Of a stretch of 64,000 bases of DNA, positions 17,942 through 27,142 are shown one piece after another. Each line of letters opens with the position of its first letter. Position 1 is the stretch's first letter. The notes under the pieces were generated by a model. That model saw only the letters and a program-made list of their open reading frames with translations, was not told where the DNA came from and made no database searches. The DNA is taken from the NCBI RefSeq assembly GCF_000429645.1, contig NZ_KE386933.1:794517-858516 (forward strand), in the 5' to 3' direction. The DNA comes from Niveispirillum irakense DSM 11586 (GTDB lineage: Bacteria; Pseudomonadota; Alphaproteobacteria; Azospirillales; Azospirillaceae). The position numbers and the translations under genes were made by a program.

Positions 17942-18705
17942 CATTCTGCCATTGGGGCGCCGATGGCGGCGGCAACCTGTATCAGGTTCTGTGCCGGTTC
18001 CTTGCCGATCAAGGCATAGCCAAAATGCTGGCCGCGCCAATAGCCCACCACGTAGCCATCGGCCTCTGTCATTTCCAACTGGTCAGCATCCGGCTGGTCA
18101 TCGCTGGAGGCGACGGTGAGGGTGACCCGATGGCCGTTTCCATCTTCATAAATAAGCTGGCTGCCGGGGCCGTCATCGGTTCCCGTGCGCCGCGCACCAA
18201 TCAGGCGCAGCCCGATGGAGCGCAATTCGGGAATTTTCACTTCGCTGCCAAGCTGGGCCACCAGCATCCGGTGCAATTCCTCCTGGCGGTTGCCGGGAAT
18301 TTCCACCGGCGGCACCTGCCGTTCGGCAAAGACCTCGTGGTTTTCCAGCGCGTCCCGGGCATAATCGGGCAGGTCCGGTTCCATCACATAATCGCTGACA
18401 TCACGGGCCCCCCAGCCCATGACGAACAGCGTGACCGCTGCCGCGATACGGATCAGCCGTTCCCGCTGGATTTGCCGGCGCAAACGGCCGCTCAACCCTG
18501 CGACAAGGCCGGGCAGGGGCTGTCGATGCAACAGGCCTTCCGCCTGCGCCGCTTTCAGCGCCAGATCCTGTTCGGCATAGGCGCGCATTCTTTCGCGCAG
18601 GCCGGGATCATTTTCCATCCGCGCCAGGACCGCCGCCTCCTGGCGCGGGTCCAACTGCCCGTCCAGAAAGGCGTGGATATCCAGTTCGTCCAGTTCATCC
18701 GTCAT
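17941..18705 (-). CDS. Transmembrane anti-sigma factor
   Basis: The 254-residue product has an N-terminal anti-sigma-type helical region (about 1-50, starting DELDIHAFLDGQLDP, the usual opening of ZAS-like proteins), one membrane helix (about 85-102, LIRIAAAVTLFVMGWG) and a periplasmic domain of about 150 residues. The HxxxCxxC zinc motif of classical ZAS domains is absent. It overlaps the ECF sigma gene by four bases, the normal sigma/anti-sigma arrangement, so it most likely holds that sigma factor at the membrane. The signal it senses is unknown. Confidence 0.8.
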   Translation of the reverse strand: MTDELDELDIHAFLDGQLDPRQEAAVLARMENDPGLRERMRAYAEQDLALKAAQAEGLLHRQPLPGLVAGLSGRLRRQIQRERLIRIAAAVTLFVMGWGARDVSDYVMEPDLPDYARDALENHEVFAERQVPPVEIPGNRQEELHRMLVAQLGSEVKIPELRSIGLRLIGARRTGTDDGPGSQLIYEDGNGHRVTLTVASSDDQPDADQLEMTEADGYVVGYWRGQHFGYALIGKEPAQNLIQVAAAIGAPMAE

Positions 18706-19226
18706 TTTTGCCCACCCTTGACAAGAGACAGACCCTTCATTCTCCCCCCCATGTCCAACCGTCTACGCAACGCCTCCCGCCCCCGCGAGAGTCTTGACAT
18801 GAAGGTTCCGATCGGCACCCCCAGATGCCGGGCGGCATCGTCATATTTCATATCGTCCAGTGCCACTGACAGGATCGCTTGCCGCTGCCCGTCGGGTAAC
18901 TCGTCCAGGGCTGACAGGACCTGTTTCAATTCCATATGAACCATCTGTTCAGCGGGGACGCTGTCTTCGACCACAACCACTTCGGCATAACGGTCGCGAA
19001 CTTGCCGCTTGCGGCGGTCACTGATATGGCAGGTGTAAAGGATGCGGAACAGCCAGGCGCGCAGATCCGTCCCCGACCGCCATTGTGTTGCGGATACCAT
19101 CGCCTTGGTCAGGCAATCCTGGACCAGATCTTCCGCTTCCACGGGGTTGCGCGTCAGCAGAAGGGCATAGCGCCTGAGCGCCCCCAGATGCTGTTCCAGG
19201 CCCTTGGCGAAATCATCGCTGCTCAT
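18702..19226 (-). CDS. ECF-family RNA polymerase sigma factor
   Basis: The 174-residue protein has sigma region 2 (about 10-75, with AEDLVQDCLTKA and WLFRILYTCHISDRRK) and region 4 (about 110-165, LPDGQRQAILSVALDDMKYDDAARHLG followed by the recognition helix VPIGTFMSRLSRGREAL). It lacks region 3, as ECF factors do. The ATG at 19226 is favoured over two preceding GTG codons because of CAGGTGG upstream. It forms an operon with its anti-sigma. It is not EcfG in context, since no NepR/PhyR genes adjoin it. I could not see a self-regulated promoter with confidence. Confidence 0.88.
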   Translation of the reverse strand: MSSDDFAKGLEQHLGALRRYALLLTRNPVEAEDLVQDCLTKAMVSATQWRSGTDLRAWLFRILYTCHISDRRKRQVRDRYAEVVVVEDSVPAEQMVHMELKQVLSALDELPDGQRQAILSVALDDMKYDDAARHLGVPIGTFMSRLSRGREALRRRLDMGGRMKGLSLVKGGQK

Positions 19227-19606
19227 CACCACCTGCCAATCGGTCTTTCTGTCAGACCAACGCCCCTATCGTCTTTTCCATCGCATGAAGCGTCAAACAG
19301 GAAAATCCCGCCTGGACCGGATCCAGGCGGGATCAGTGGAGCGGGCGCGTTTACCACCATTGCCGGGGCACTGGCGCTGGTGGTCACCCAACCCGGTCCA
19401 TCCATCCCGGGCGCGGAGATGGATGGCAGAGAGCCGGGTCCGATCAATGAACGTGCGGGTAAGGGATTCCATTCCATCATTCGTTCAATGAACATCCCGA
19501 CATGCGCTGGTGCAGCATGACCCGCCTGTGGTAGGACCGCAGACATGGGTGCAAGGGGGCCCGACCTTCGCCAAAGGTCCGCGCCATCAATGAAGGAAGT
19601 TGGGAG
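19227..19606. other. Intergenic region with an orphan hairpin
   Basis: The 380 bases between the divergent sigma operon and gpmA contain no convincing gene. At 19305-19333 is a perfect 11-bp dyad (ATCCCGCCTGG/CCAGGCGGGAT, 7-base loop) followed on the minus strand by TTTTCC, which looks like a terminator facing the sigma gene although no gene precedes it on that strand. It may end a short transcript from the gpmA side or act as a leader attenuator of the sigma operon. Confidence 0.5.
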
Positions 19607-20296
19607 ATGACGAAGCTTGTCCTGATCCGCCATGGCCAGAGCGTCTGGAACCAGTTGGATCTGTTCACCGGCTGGACCGATGTGGATCTGTCGCCGCAGG
19701 GCGTTGAAGAAGCCCGCGAGGCGGGTGAGAAGCTGAAGGCGGCCGGGTTCGATTTCGATATCTGCCATACCTCGGTGCTGAAGCGTGCCATCAAGACCAG
19801 CAATCTGGCGCTGGAAGCCATGGACCGCATCTGGGTGCCGCAGCACAAAAGCTGGCGCCTGAACGAGCGCCATTATGGCGGCCTGCAGGGCCTGAACAAG
19901 GCGGAGACGGCGGCCAAGCATGGCGCCGATCAGGTGAAGGTGTGGCGCCGTTCCTTTGACATCGCCCCGCCGGTGCTGGAAGAAGGCGATGAGCGCCTGC
20001 CCGATGGCGATCCGCGTTACGCTGATCTGTCCAAGGAACAGTTGCCGCGTACCGAGAGCCTGAAGGACTGCATTGCCCGCGTCGTTCCTTATTGGACCGA
20101 CGTGATCGCCCCGCAGGTCAAGGCTGGCAAGCGCGTGCTGGTTGCCGCTCACGGCAATTCCCTGCGGGGTCTGGTGAAGTACCTGTCCGGCATGGGCGAC
20201 GACGAGATCGTCCAGTTCGAAATCCCGACCGGCAAGCCGATCATTTACGAACTGGATGCCGATCTGCAGGCGCTGGACCGGTATTTCCTGGACTGA
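19607..20296 (+). CDS. gpmA: 2,3-bisphosphoglycerate-dependent phosphoglycerate mutase
   Basis: The 229-residue glycolytic enzyme interconverts 3- and 2-phosphoglycerate. The phospho-His motif is [10 protein letters not shown] (His9-type, RHG), with the family's TGWTDVDL, the [15 protein letters not shown] segment and the second catalytic His in [10 protein letters not shown]. The C-terminus is intact. It is monocistronic and closed by a very strong terminator four bases after the stop. Confidence 0.95.
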   Translation: MTKLVLIRHGQSVWNQLDLFTGWTDVDLSPQGVEEAREAGEKLKAAGFDFDICHTSVLKRAIKTSNLALEAMDRIWVPQHKSWRLNERHYGGLQGLNKAETAAKHGADQVKVWRRSFDIAPPVLEEGDERLPDGDPRYADLSKEQLPRTESLKDCIARVVPYWTDVIAPQVKAGKRVLVAAHGNSLRGLVKYLSGMGDDEIVQFEIPTGKPIIYELDADLQALDRYFLD

Positions 20297-20299
20297 GGA

Positions 20300-20343
20300 A
20301 AAACTGAATGACGTGGGGCGCTGGCCCCACGTCATTCAGTTTT
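20300..20343 (+). terminator. Strong bidirectional terminator after gpmA
   Basis: A perfect 20-bp dyad starts at AAAACTGAATGACG and closes at TTTT with a 4-base loop. It sits between convergent gpmA and an AT-rich orphan gene whose stop is five bases away, and its A and T flanks allow termination in both directions. Confidence 0.92.
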
Positions 20344-20348
20344 CGATA

Positions 20349-20915
20349 CTATTCTGGCTTTTGGTGCAGACTTTCAATCAGGTGCGCCGTTTCAACATCG
20401 TTACTCCACCAGCGGCGATGAAGGGATTGCAAATCCTCCATCTGCTTTGTCATGACATAAATAATCCCGCCAGATCGCTCGCCAAACTCAGGCGTTCCAT
20501 CCAGCGCTTTTACGTTTTGAGGTAAAGTCCTCATTAAATATAATGGGTTTTGGTTATTTGAGAATTCTTCGCCAAGATCTTTGAAGTAATCTCCATCAAG
20601 AAAAAATTTTGCAGACCCGCGATATGATAATATAATTTTCCCAAATTTCTTGTCTTTTAGTGCTTTTGCGCTTTGAAATAACATCCTTGTGATATCCAAG
20701 GGTGAGGCTTGAGAGGTGCGGAGTTCTCTAAGGTCGAGGACTAAGGTGCTATAATTTATGAGATATTGATGATAGGCGATGAGTGTAATTCCGTCATTTC
20801 GTTCATCTTCTTCTAGCTCCTGTTTCACCGGATAACTGACAAAAGCTATATTGAAGCCCAGAAACAATCCCGCGACCAATAAAGTGCAGGACATGATCAA
20901 TAGAAATTTTTTCAT
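20349..20915 (-). CDS. AT-rich orphan, membrane-anchored or secreted protein
   Basis: The 188-residue product begins with a basic start and a hydrophobic helix (about 3-25) that could be a signal anchor, then a charged soluble region with mixed helix and strand. I do not recognise a family. Its base composition is far lower in GC than both neighbours, with many A- or T-ending codons (stretches near 20530-20660 are mostly A+T). This marks it as recently acquired or under relaxed constraint. It is monocistronic, on the minus strand between gpmA and the Uup gene. Confidence 0.7.
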   Translation of the reverse strand: MKKFLLIMSCTLLVAGLFLGFNIAFVSYPVKQELEEDERNDGITLIAYHQYLINYSTLVLDLRELRTSQASPLDITRMLFQSAKALKDKKFGKIILSYRGSAKFFLDGDYFKDLGEEFSNNQNPLYLMRTLPQNVKALDGTPEFGERSGGIIYVMTKQMEDLQSLHRRWWSNDVETAHLIESLHQKPE

Positions 20916-20985
20916 AAGCTGATTCCATTTTAAATTACAGCCCTGAGTAAAATTCCTGTTCCGTCATGCAGCTTTTGTCAAGCAA

Positions 20986-22806
20986 TCACCCTTCCAGTTC
21001 TTCCCGCAGGGCTTCCAGTTCCAGCCAGCGTTCCTCGGCGGTGGCCAGATCGGCCTGGGCGATGCCCATGTCTTCAGTCGCCTTGGCGAAGCCCTTGGGG
21101 TCTTTGCTGTAGAAGGCAGGATCGGCCATCTTGGCCTCTAACTGCTTGATCTTCTTTTCCAGCGCGTCGATCCGGCCCGGCAGTTCTTCCAACTCCCGGT
21201 TCTCCTTGAAGGAGAGCTTCTTTTTGGTCTTCGGTGCGGCGCTTTGGGCCGGCGCAGCGGGCTTAGGCGCGGTGGCTGGCTTGGCGGCTTCCGGCTCCTT
21301 CTCCTTGCGCTGGGTCAGATAATCGCTGTAGCCGCCTGCATATTCTGACACGTCGCCATCGCCTTCCACGGCGATGGTGCTGGTGACCAGCCGGTCCAGG
21401 AAGTCACGGTCGTGGCTGACCAGCAGCAGCGTGCCTTCATAATCGGCCAGCACCTCTTCCAGCAGGTCCAGCGTATCCATGTCCAGATCGTTGGTCGGCT
21501 CGTCCAGTACCATCAGGTTGCTGGGCTGGGCAAACAGCTTGGCCAGCAGCAGCCGGTTGCGCTCGCCCCCGGACATCACGCGCACCGGCTGATCCATCAT
21601 GGAAGGATCGAACAGGAAGTCCTTCATATAGCTGGCAATATGGCGGGGCTTGCCGCCCACCCAGATATTGTCGCCGCCTTCCGGCAGCAGCACCTGCTTC
21701 AGCGTGGCATTGGGGTCCAACTGGGCGCGGCGCTGGTCGAAAATGATGGTCTGCAGGTTGGTGCCCAGCTTCACCGTACCGCTGTCGGGCGCCAGTTCAC
21801 CGGTCAGCATCTTCAGGATGGTGGATTTGCCGGCCCCGTTGGGGCCGATCAGCCCCACCTTATCCCCACGCAGGATGCGGGTGGAAAAATCGCGGCAGAT
21901 CACCCGCTCCCCCGCGCTGCCGTGGAAGGATTTGGAGACGGCTTCCGCCTCGATCACCAGCTTGCCGGAGACATCGCCTTCCGCGACACCCAGATTGACC
22001 TGACGGGATTTGATGCGGTCGGCCCGTTCCTGACGCATGCCCTGCAGGCGGCGGACGCGGCCCATGTTACGGGTGCGGCGGCCGGAGATGCCGCCTTCCC
22101 ACATCCATTTCAGTTCCGCCTGAATCTTGCGGTCCAGCTTGTGATAGGTGGCTTCTTCCTCCCGATAAACCTCATCCCGCCACGCTTCGAACTGGGAGAA
22201 GGATTGATCGGTGGTGCGCAGCACACCGCGATCCAGCCACAGGATGCGCTTGGACAGGTTGGCCAGGAAGGCGCGGTCATGGGAGATCAGCAGCAAGGCA
22301 CCGCGGAACTGCTGCAACTCCTTTTCCAGCCACAGGATGGTGGGAATATCCAGATGGTTGGTCGGCTCGTCCAGCAGCAGCACATCCGGCTGGTCCACCA
22401 GGGCGCGGGCCAAGGCGGCCCGGCGCGATTCCCCGCCGGACAGGGTGGCGCAGGCGCGGTCGCCCGGCAGATCAAGCGCCTCCAGCACGGCTTCCACCCG
22501 GTAGAGCGCTGGCTCCTCCTGCCCGCCGGCCACGAACTCCGCAACGGTGTTGAAGCCGCTGAAATCCGGCTCCTGTGCCAGATGAGCCACGCGCGCACCC
22601 GGCTGGATGAAGCGTTCCCCCTTGTCGATATCGATGATGCCGGCCAGCGCCTTCATCAGGGTGGATTTGCCACTGCCATTGCGGCCGACCAGGCAAATCT
22701 TCTCCCCCCGCGACACGGCGACATCGATATTCTCGAACAGGACGGTGGCGCCCATATGGACGGACGCGCCGGCAAGGCCGACAAGGGCGGGATTATTCGG
22801 GGCCAT
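20986..22806 (-). CDS. uup: Uup-type ABC-F ATPase
   Basis: The 606-residue soluble protein has two ABC domains: Walker A GRNGSGKST (about 42-50) with LSGGE and LLLDEPTNHLD, then GPNGAGKST (about 330-338) with MSGGE and VLDEPTNDLD. It also has an inter-domain linker rich in Arg and Trp (WEGGISGRRTRN) and the C-terminal Uup-specific coiled coil (about 530-606) after an Ala/Pro/Lys linker. There are no membrane spans. ABC-F proteins act on ribosomes or, for Uup, influence transposon excision and ribosome assembly; the exact task here is not shown. Confidence 0.9.
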   Translation of the reverse strand: MAPNNPALVGLAGASVHMGATVLFENIDVAVSRGEKICLVGRNGSGKSTLMKALAGIIDIDKGERFIQPGARVAHLAQEPDFSGFNTVAEFVAGGQEEPALYRVEAVLEALDLPGDRACATLSGGESRRAALARALVDQPDVLLLDEPTNHLDIPTILWLEKELQQFRGALLLISHDRAFLANLSKRILWLDRGVLRTTDQSFSQFEAWRDEVYREEEATYHKLDRKIQAELKWMWEGGISGRRTRNMGRVRRLQGMRQERADRIKSRQVNLGVAEGDVSGKLVIEAEAVSKSFHGSAGERVICRDFSTRILRGDKVGLIGPNGAGKSTILKMLTGELAPDSGTVKLGTNLQTIIFDQRRAQLDPNATLKQVLLPEGGDNIWVGGKPRHIASYMKDFLFDPSMMDQPVRVMSGGERNRLLLAKLFAQPSNLMVLDEPTNDLDMDTLDLLEEVLADYEGTLLLVSHDRDFLDRLVTSTIAVEGDGDVSEYAGGYSDYLTQRKEKEPEAAKPATAPKPAAPAQSAAPKTKKKLSFKENRELEELPGRIDALEKKIKQLEAKMADPAFYSKDPKGFAKATEDMGIAQADLATAEERWLELEALREELEG

Positions 22807-22875
22807 GGGTACGGAACTTCCTGGAACGGGTTGCAGGCCCCGTTCTAAAGAGAATGGTACGGGCAGGGAAGGGGA

Positions 22876-23640
22876 TTACACCCGTTCTTTCGCGGCCTTC
22901 TCGATCCGGTCGAAGGCAGCGTTGATGGCAGCCATCTTCTCCTGCGCCAGATCGATGAATTCCTGCGGCATGCCTTCCGCCATCAGCCGGTCGGGATGGT
23001 TTTCCCGTGCCAGCTTGCGATAGGCGGCCTTCACGGTGGCAAAATCGCTGTCTTGTGCCACGCCCAGCACGGCGAAGGGATCGTCCAGCGGGTCGCTATA
23101 GCCGGCGGCATGGCCGCCATGGATTCGGCAAACCTGTTCGAACTCTTCCGGCGGGAAGCCGAAAATCTCCGATACGCGGCGCAGATAGGCCAGTTCCGCA
23201 TCATGGATAACACCGTCGGCCACGGCGATATGGAACAGCCCGCCCAGCAGTTCCTCCAGCACCGGTTTGCGGTCCTGGAACATGGTGGCAAGCTGTTTGG
23301 CGTAAATCTCGAATCCGGCGGTATCGCGCTTGGCGATGTCAAACAGCCGGCCGACATTGCGCAATTCCTCTGGCGGAACGCGGAAAACCTCGCGGAAGGC
23401 GTTCACCTCCATCCGGCAGACAACGCCATCGGCCTTTGCCATCTTGGCGCTCAACACAATCACGCCAACGGTGAAGGCGATGGTCTGGGTCTGGTCCGGC
23501 TTTTCCGCGCCTTCTGCGGGGGCGGCGGTAGGGCGCAATTCGTCCAGCGCGTGGCCAGCCACGGCCCCCAGCAGCGCGCCAAGCGGCCCGCCAACCGCGA
23601 AACCCGCAGCTCCACCGATGATCTTGCCCCAGATGCTCAT
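22876..23640 (-). CDS. djlA: DjlA-like co-chaperone (TerB-like plus DnaJ domain)
   Basis: The 254-residue product has a short Gly-rich hydrophobic N-terminus (about 5-30) likely to insert in the membrane, a TerB-like helical domain (about 50-160, with AKMAKADGVV and IAVADGVIHDAELAYLRRV) and a C-terminal J domain (about 185-250) with the HPD motif in ENHPDRL. The order is that of DjlA, a co-chaperone of DnaK. The ATG at 23640 gives the usual MSIWGKIIGG start; an in-frame start upstream at 23712 adds a Cys-rich stretch unlike the family. Confidence 0.9.
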   Translation of the reverse strand: MSIWGKIIGGAAGFAVGGPLGALLGAVAGHALDELRPTAAPAEGAEKPDQTQTIAFTVGVIVLSAKMAKADGVVCRMEVNAFREVFRVPPEELRNVGRLFDIAKRDTAGFEIYAKQLATMFQDRKPVLEELLGGLFHIAVADGVIHDAELAYLRRVSEIFGFPPEEFEQVCRIHGGHAAGYSDPLDDPFAVLGVAQDSDFATVKAAYRKLARENHPDRLMAEGMPQEFIDLAQEKMAAINAAFDRIEKAAKERV

Positions 23641-23891
23641 GATCTTTCCCAGCTCCTCCAAGCATAGAACAGGATAACGCCTGGCAAGGCAGGCGCAATC
23701 GCTGTTGCACACCGGTCACATTCGTATGGCGGCAGGACAGGCGCGGTATGATCGGGGCGCACTTCTCCCCAGGCACCGGGTCCATTATATTGCATCGCAC
23801 AATGAGACCGGGTCATCCGGCGGTTGGGACAGGGGAGAATGCGCCAGGGGCGTGCATCGGGTTTATCCGCTTTGTTCCCAAGGGCCGTTCC

Positions 23892-24440
23892 ATGACCGTG
23901 TTCCGCACCCTGCTCCCGGCTGAAGCCGGCCGCTATACCAGCCACCTGCTGCGCCTGCCCGTTGCCGACCGGCGCGCCCGCTTCATGGGCGGCATGTCGG
24001 ATGATGCGGTGCGGTCCTATGTGGACGGGATCGACTGGTCGGGTGCCACCATCCTGGTTGCCCTGGTGGGGGGAGAGGTTCGGGCGGCGGTGGAACTGCG
24101 ACGTGATCCGCACCGTCCGGACCGTGCTGAACTGGCCATTACCATCGAATCCGGCTGGCAGGGGCAGGGTATCGGCTCGACCATGGTGCGCCGTGCCATG
24201 GTGCTGGCGCGCAATCGCGGCATTGACCGCATCATGCTGTTCTGTCTTTCCGACAATCACCGCATGTTGCGCATTGCCGGCCGGCTGGACAGCCGGGTCA
24301 CGTTCGATGGCGGCGAGGTTGCCTGCGATTTCGACCTGGAGCCGGCGGACGCTTTCTCCCTGGCACTGGAAGCCATGGACCGCGGCAGCACGGCGCTGAC
24401 CATGATGCTGGACCATGGCGGGCTGCCGCGCGCTGCTTAA
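23892..24440 (+). CDS. GNAT family N-acetyltransferase
   Basis: The 182-residue protein carries a GNAT fold at about 15-150. Motif A is AELAITIESGWQGQGIGSTMV, with the Q-x-x-G-x-G CoA-binding loop intact (QGQGIG), followed by the NRGIDRIMLFCLSDNHRMLRIAGRL helix-strand-helix segment. It resembles the acetyltransferases found as partners of universal stress or protein-lysine acetylation systems, but the substrate cannot be read off. The ATG at 23892 is chosen because the family begins at this point; longer frames are open upstream. Confidence 0.82.
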   Translation: MTVFRTLLPAEAGRYTSHLLRLPVADRRARFMGGMSDDAVRSYVDGIDWSGATILVALVGGEVRAAVELRRDPHRPDRAELAITIESGWQGQGIGSTMVRRAMVLARNRGIDRIMLFCLSDNHRMLRIAGRLDSRVTFDGGEVACDFDLEPADAFSLALEAMDRGSTALTMMLDHGGLPRAA

Positions 24441-24469
24441 GGCGTGAGGGTGAGGCGTCAGGCTGATTC

Positions 24470-24491
24470 ACGCGGGCCTTTCAGCCCGCGT
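24470..24491. terminator. Stem-loop between convergent GNAT and ruvX
   Basis: The perfect 8-bp GC-rich dyad ACGCGGGC/GCCCGCGT has a 6-base loop, lacks a T run on either side, and lies five bases from the ruvX stop. It is a plausible but weak terminator for both genes. Confidence 0.45.
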
Positions 24492-24495
24492 TCGC

Positions 24496-25026
24496 TCAAT
24501 CTTCCAGATCATCCAGCGGGTCGTGATCTGGCTCTGCCGCCTGTTCTGCCCGTTTGATATAATCCAGGGCGCCTTGCAGGATGTAGGCGGCGGCCATCTT
24601 GTCCACCACCTCGTCCCGCCTTTTGCGGGTCATGTCCCATTCGATCATCATGCGTTCCACCGCGCTGGTGGAAAGCCGTTCGTCCCAAAAGGCGATCTCC
24701 GGCTCCATATTGCCGAACATCTGCGGGCGCATCAGGACCTGGCGGGCAAATTCCCGCACCGACTGGCAGCGCGGACCCTCTGTCCCGTCCATATTGACCG
24801 GCAGGCCGATGATCAGGCCGCGCACGTCGCGGTCCTTCATGGCGCGGGCCAGTTCCTGCACATCCTGGGTGAATTTGGTGCGCTTGATGGTGCCGATGGG
24901 CGAGGCCACGGTAAAACCCGGATCGCAGACGGAAAGACCAATGGTCTTCTCCCCGATATCCAGCCCCATCAGCCGCGCGTGCCGGGGCAGGGCGGCCTTC
25001 AGTTCCTCAAGGTTGCGGATTGACAT
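24496..25026 (-). CDS. ruvX: Putative pre-16S rRNA nuclease / Holliday junction resolvase RuvX (YqgF)
   Basis: The 176-residue protein has the RNase H-like YqgF fold: the first catalytic Asp in GLDIGEKTIGLSV (Asp22-Gly-type), the GLPVNMDGTEGPRC motif, FWDERLSTSAVE with the conserved Glu and Ser, and VVDKMAAAYILQ carrying the last conserved Asp. In E. coli YqgF processes the 16S 5' end. The C-terminal tail is acidic. It is divergent from gatC across about 100 bases. Confidence 0.93.
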   Translation of the reverse strand: MSIRNLEELKAALPRHARLMGLDIGEKTIGLSVCDPGFTVASPIGTIKRTKFTQDVQELARAMKDRDVRGLIIGLPVNMDGTEGPRCQSVREFARQVLMRPQMFGNMEPEIAFWDERLSTSAVERMMIEWDMTRKRRDEVVDKMAAAYILQGALDYIKRAEQAAEPDHDPLDDLED

Positions 25027-25128
25027 GTCGTGGTGCTAGCTTCCCAACCGCTTTCGCGCCCACACCATCGGTTTCCTGATGTGGGCGGCCGGGGCAACAC
25101 GCCCGCAGCTATGACGAGATTTAGCACC

Positions 25129-25431
25129 ATGTCGCAGGACAAGGCCACCCTGGACGCCAAGACCGTGGCAAAGATCGCCCACCTCGCCCGCATCAAGGTG
25201 CCGGAAGAGGAACAGGCGCATCTGGCGGAGGAGTTGAACAAGCTGCTCGGCTGGGTCGAACAGCTTGGCGAGGTCGATACGGATGGGGTCGCGCCGATGA
25301 CCTCGGTCGCGGCGCAAACCCTGCGTCGCCGCCCCGATCAGGTGACCGATGGCGGCTACCCCGATGCCGTGGTGCTGAACGCCCCCGACGCCGCCGAACA
25401 TTTCTTCTCCGTGCCCAAGGTCGTCGAATAA
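25129..25431 (+). CDS. gatC: Aspartyl/glutamyl-tRNA(Asn/Gln) amidotransferase subunit C
   Basis: The 100-residue subunit matches GatC throughout: [17 protein letters not shown] at the start, the [21 protein letters not shown] segment and the closing Phe-rich VPKVVE. GatC holds GatA and GatB together in the enzyme that amidates Glu-tRNA(Gln) or Asp-tRNA(Asn). The ATG at 25129 begins the family sequence; another ATG six codons earlier is possible. Its stop overlaps the gatA start by one base. Confidence 0.93.
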   Translation: MSQDKATLDAKTVAKIAHLARIKVPEEEQAHLAEELNKLLGWVEQLGEVDTDGVAPMTSVAAQTLRRRPDQVTDGGYPDAVVLNAPDAAEHFFSVPKVVE

Positions 25432-26912
25432 TGACCAATCTGACCCACCTGTCGATGTCCGAGGCCCTGGACGGGCTGAAGAAGCGGGAATTCACCGCGG
25501 TCGAACTGACCGAGGAATATGTGAAGGCAGTGGAAGCGGCCCGTCCGCTGAACGCCTTCATCACCGAAACGCCCGAAATCGCCCTGGAACAGGCCAAGGC
25601 GTCCGATGCGCGCTATGCCGCCGGCAATAACGGCCCGATGGACGGGATGCCGCTGGGCATCAAGGATCTGTTCTGCACCAAGGGCGTGCTGACCACGGCC
25701 GCCAGCCACATCCTGGACGGCTTCAAGCCGGCCTATGAAAGCACCATCACCGCCAACCTGTTCCGCGATGGCGCCGTGATGCTGGGCAAGCTGAACCTGG
25801 ACGAATTCGCCATGGGTTCGGCCAATATCACCAGCTATTACGGCCCGGTGCTGAACCCCTGGTCGGGCAAGGACCCGGCGGCGGAAGCGCGCAAGCTGGT
25901 GCCCGGCGGCTCCTCCGGCGGTTCGGCTGCCTCCGTCTCCGGCCGCTTCGCCATTGCCGCCACCGGTACCGATACCGGCGGCTCCATCCGTCAGCCGGCC
26001 AGCTTTACCGGCATTGTCGGGCTGAAGCCGACCTATGGCCGTTGCTCCCGCTGGGGCACGGTGGCCTTCGCCTCCTCGCTGGATCAGGCGGGTCCGATGA
26101 CCCGCACGGTACGCGACGCCGCCATCATGCTGCAGAGCATGGCCGGCTTCGATGCGAAGGACAGCACCTCGGTCAATATGCCTGTGCCCAATTTTGAGGC
26201 AGCCTTGACCGGTGATATCCGCGGCCTGCGCGTCGGCATTCCCAAGGAATACCGGGTGGAGGGCATGCCGGCGGAGATCGAGCGCGTCTGGCAGCAGGGC
26301 ATTGAATGGTTGAAGGCCGCCGGCGCTGTGCCGGTGGAAATCAGCCTGCCGCACACCAAATATGCGCTGGCCACCTATTATGTCGTGGCCCCGGCGGAAT
26401 GCTCCTCCAACCTCGCCCGGTACGATGGCGTGCGCTTCGGCCTGCGCGTCGAGGGCAAGGACTTGCAGGAAATGTATGAGAATACGCGCGGTGAAGGCTT
26501 CGGCAAGGAAGTGCGACGCCGTATCATGATCGGCACCTATGTGCTGTCGGCCGGCTATTACGACGCCTATTACCTGAAGGCGCAGAAGGTTCGTGCCCGT
26601 ATTGCCGAGGATTTCACCAAGGCTTACGAGCAGTGCGACATCATCCTGACGCCGACGGCGCCCAGCACGGCTTTCGCCATTGGCGAGAAGCAGGACGACC
26701 CGATTGCCATGTACCTGAACGACGTGTTCACGGTGCCGGCCAGCCTGGCGGGCCTGCCGGGCATTTCGGTTCCCGCAGGGCTGGCGTCGGATGGGCTGCC
26801 GCTGGGCCTGCAGCTTATTGGCCGTCCGTTTGATGAGGAAACGGTACTGCGCGTGGCTGGCGTTATGGAGCAGGCTGCGGGCTCCCAGCCCCTGCCGCCG
26901 TTCTGCCGTTAA
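25431..26912 (+). CDS. gatA: Aspartyl/glutamyl-tRNA(Asn/Gln) amidotransferase subunit A
   Basis: The 493-residue amidase supplies ammonia from glutamine for tRNA-dependent amidation. The amidase-signature triad is present: Lys in GIKDLFC, Ser in PGGSSGGSA, and the acylated Ser in [13 protein letters not shown]. The C-terminal region matches GatA closely. It is coupled to gatC through a TAATG overlap. No gatB follows; the operon ends in a strong terminator, so gatB must lie elsewhere in the genome. Confidence 0.95.
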   Translation: MTNLTHLSMSEALDGLKKREFTAVELTEEYVKAVEAARPLNAFITETPEIALEQAKASDARYAAGNNGPMDGMPLGIKDLFCTKGVLTTAASHILDGFKPAYESTITANLFRDGAVMLGKLNLDEFAMGSANITSYYGPVLNPWSGKDPAAEARKLVPGGSSGGSAASVSGRFAIAATGTDTGGSIRQPASFTGIVGLKPTYGRCSRWGTVAFASSLDQAGPMTRTVRDAAIMLQSMAGFDAKDSTSVNMPVPNFEAALTGDIRGLRVGIPKEYRVEGMPAEIERVWQQGIEWLKAAGAVPVEISLPHTKYALATYYVVAPAECSSNLARYDGVRFGLRVEGKDLQEMYENTRGEGFGKEVRRRIMIGTYVLSAGYYDAYYLKAQKVRARIAEDFTKAYEQCDIILTPTAPSTAFAIGEKQDDPIAMYLNDVFTVPASLAGLPGISVPAGLASDGLPLGLQLIGRPFDEETVLRVAGVMEQAAGSQPLPPFCR

Positions 26913-26939
26913 GCCCATAAGGCACGCATAGGTGTTTCC

Positions 26940-26973
26940 AAAAGGGCGGCATCGGTTCCGGTGCCGCCCTTTT
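26940..26973 (+). terminator. Terminator of gatCA
   Basis: The 12-bp dyad AAAAGGGCGGCA/TGCCGCCCTTTT has a 10-base loop and a T run, 27 bases after gatA. Confidence 0.9.
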
Positions 26974-27142
26974 CTTGTCCGCAGGGCGGTCATGCAATGC
27001 AACAATACTATTGACTGAATAGGAAATTCTCTTACCTGGGCGCATATTGCGGTTGGCTTCCCCTTCATCTGCACAATTCGTAGGCGGTAGCACGGGTATT
27101 GCTGTTTCCTTCGCCAAAGCGGAAATTAAGTATCTTTATGAA

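Noticed and set aside
18900-19100. EcfG/NepR/PhyR general stress locus
   Set aside because: The sigma gene is paired with a membrane anti-sigma, and no NepR- or PhyR-like gene is adjacent.
19200-19300. An autoregulatory ECF promoter before the sigma gene
   Set aside because: A GGAA...CGTT pair is present but with a 12- to 13-base spacer, too short for the known ECF spacing.
21412-22848. A 478-codon frame opposite the Uup gene
   Set aside because: The product is His/Gln-rich and is the reverse reading of two intact ABC domains.
25356-27074. A 572-codon open frame antisense to gatA
   Set aside because: It is antisense to a gene with full family motifs, has low-complexity His/Arg/Gly-rich translation and no ribosome-binding site; long antisense frames are expected in GC-rich DNA.
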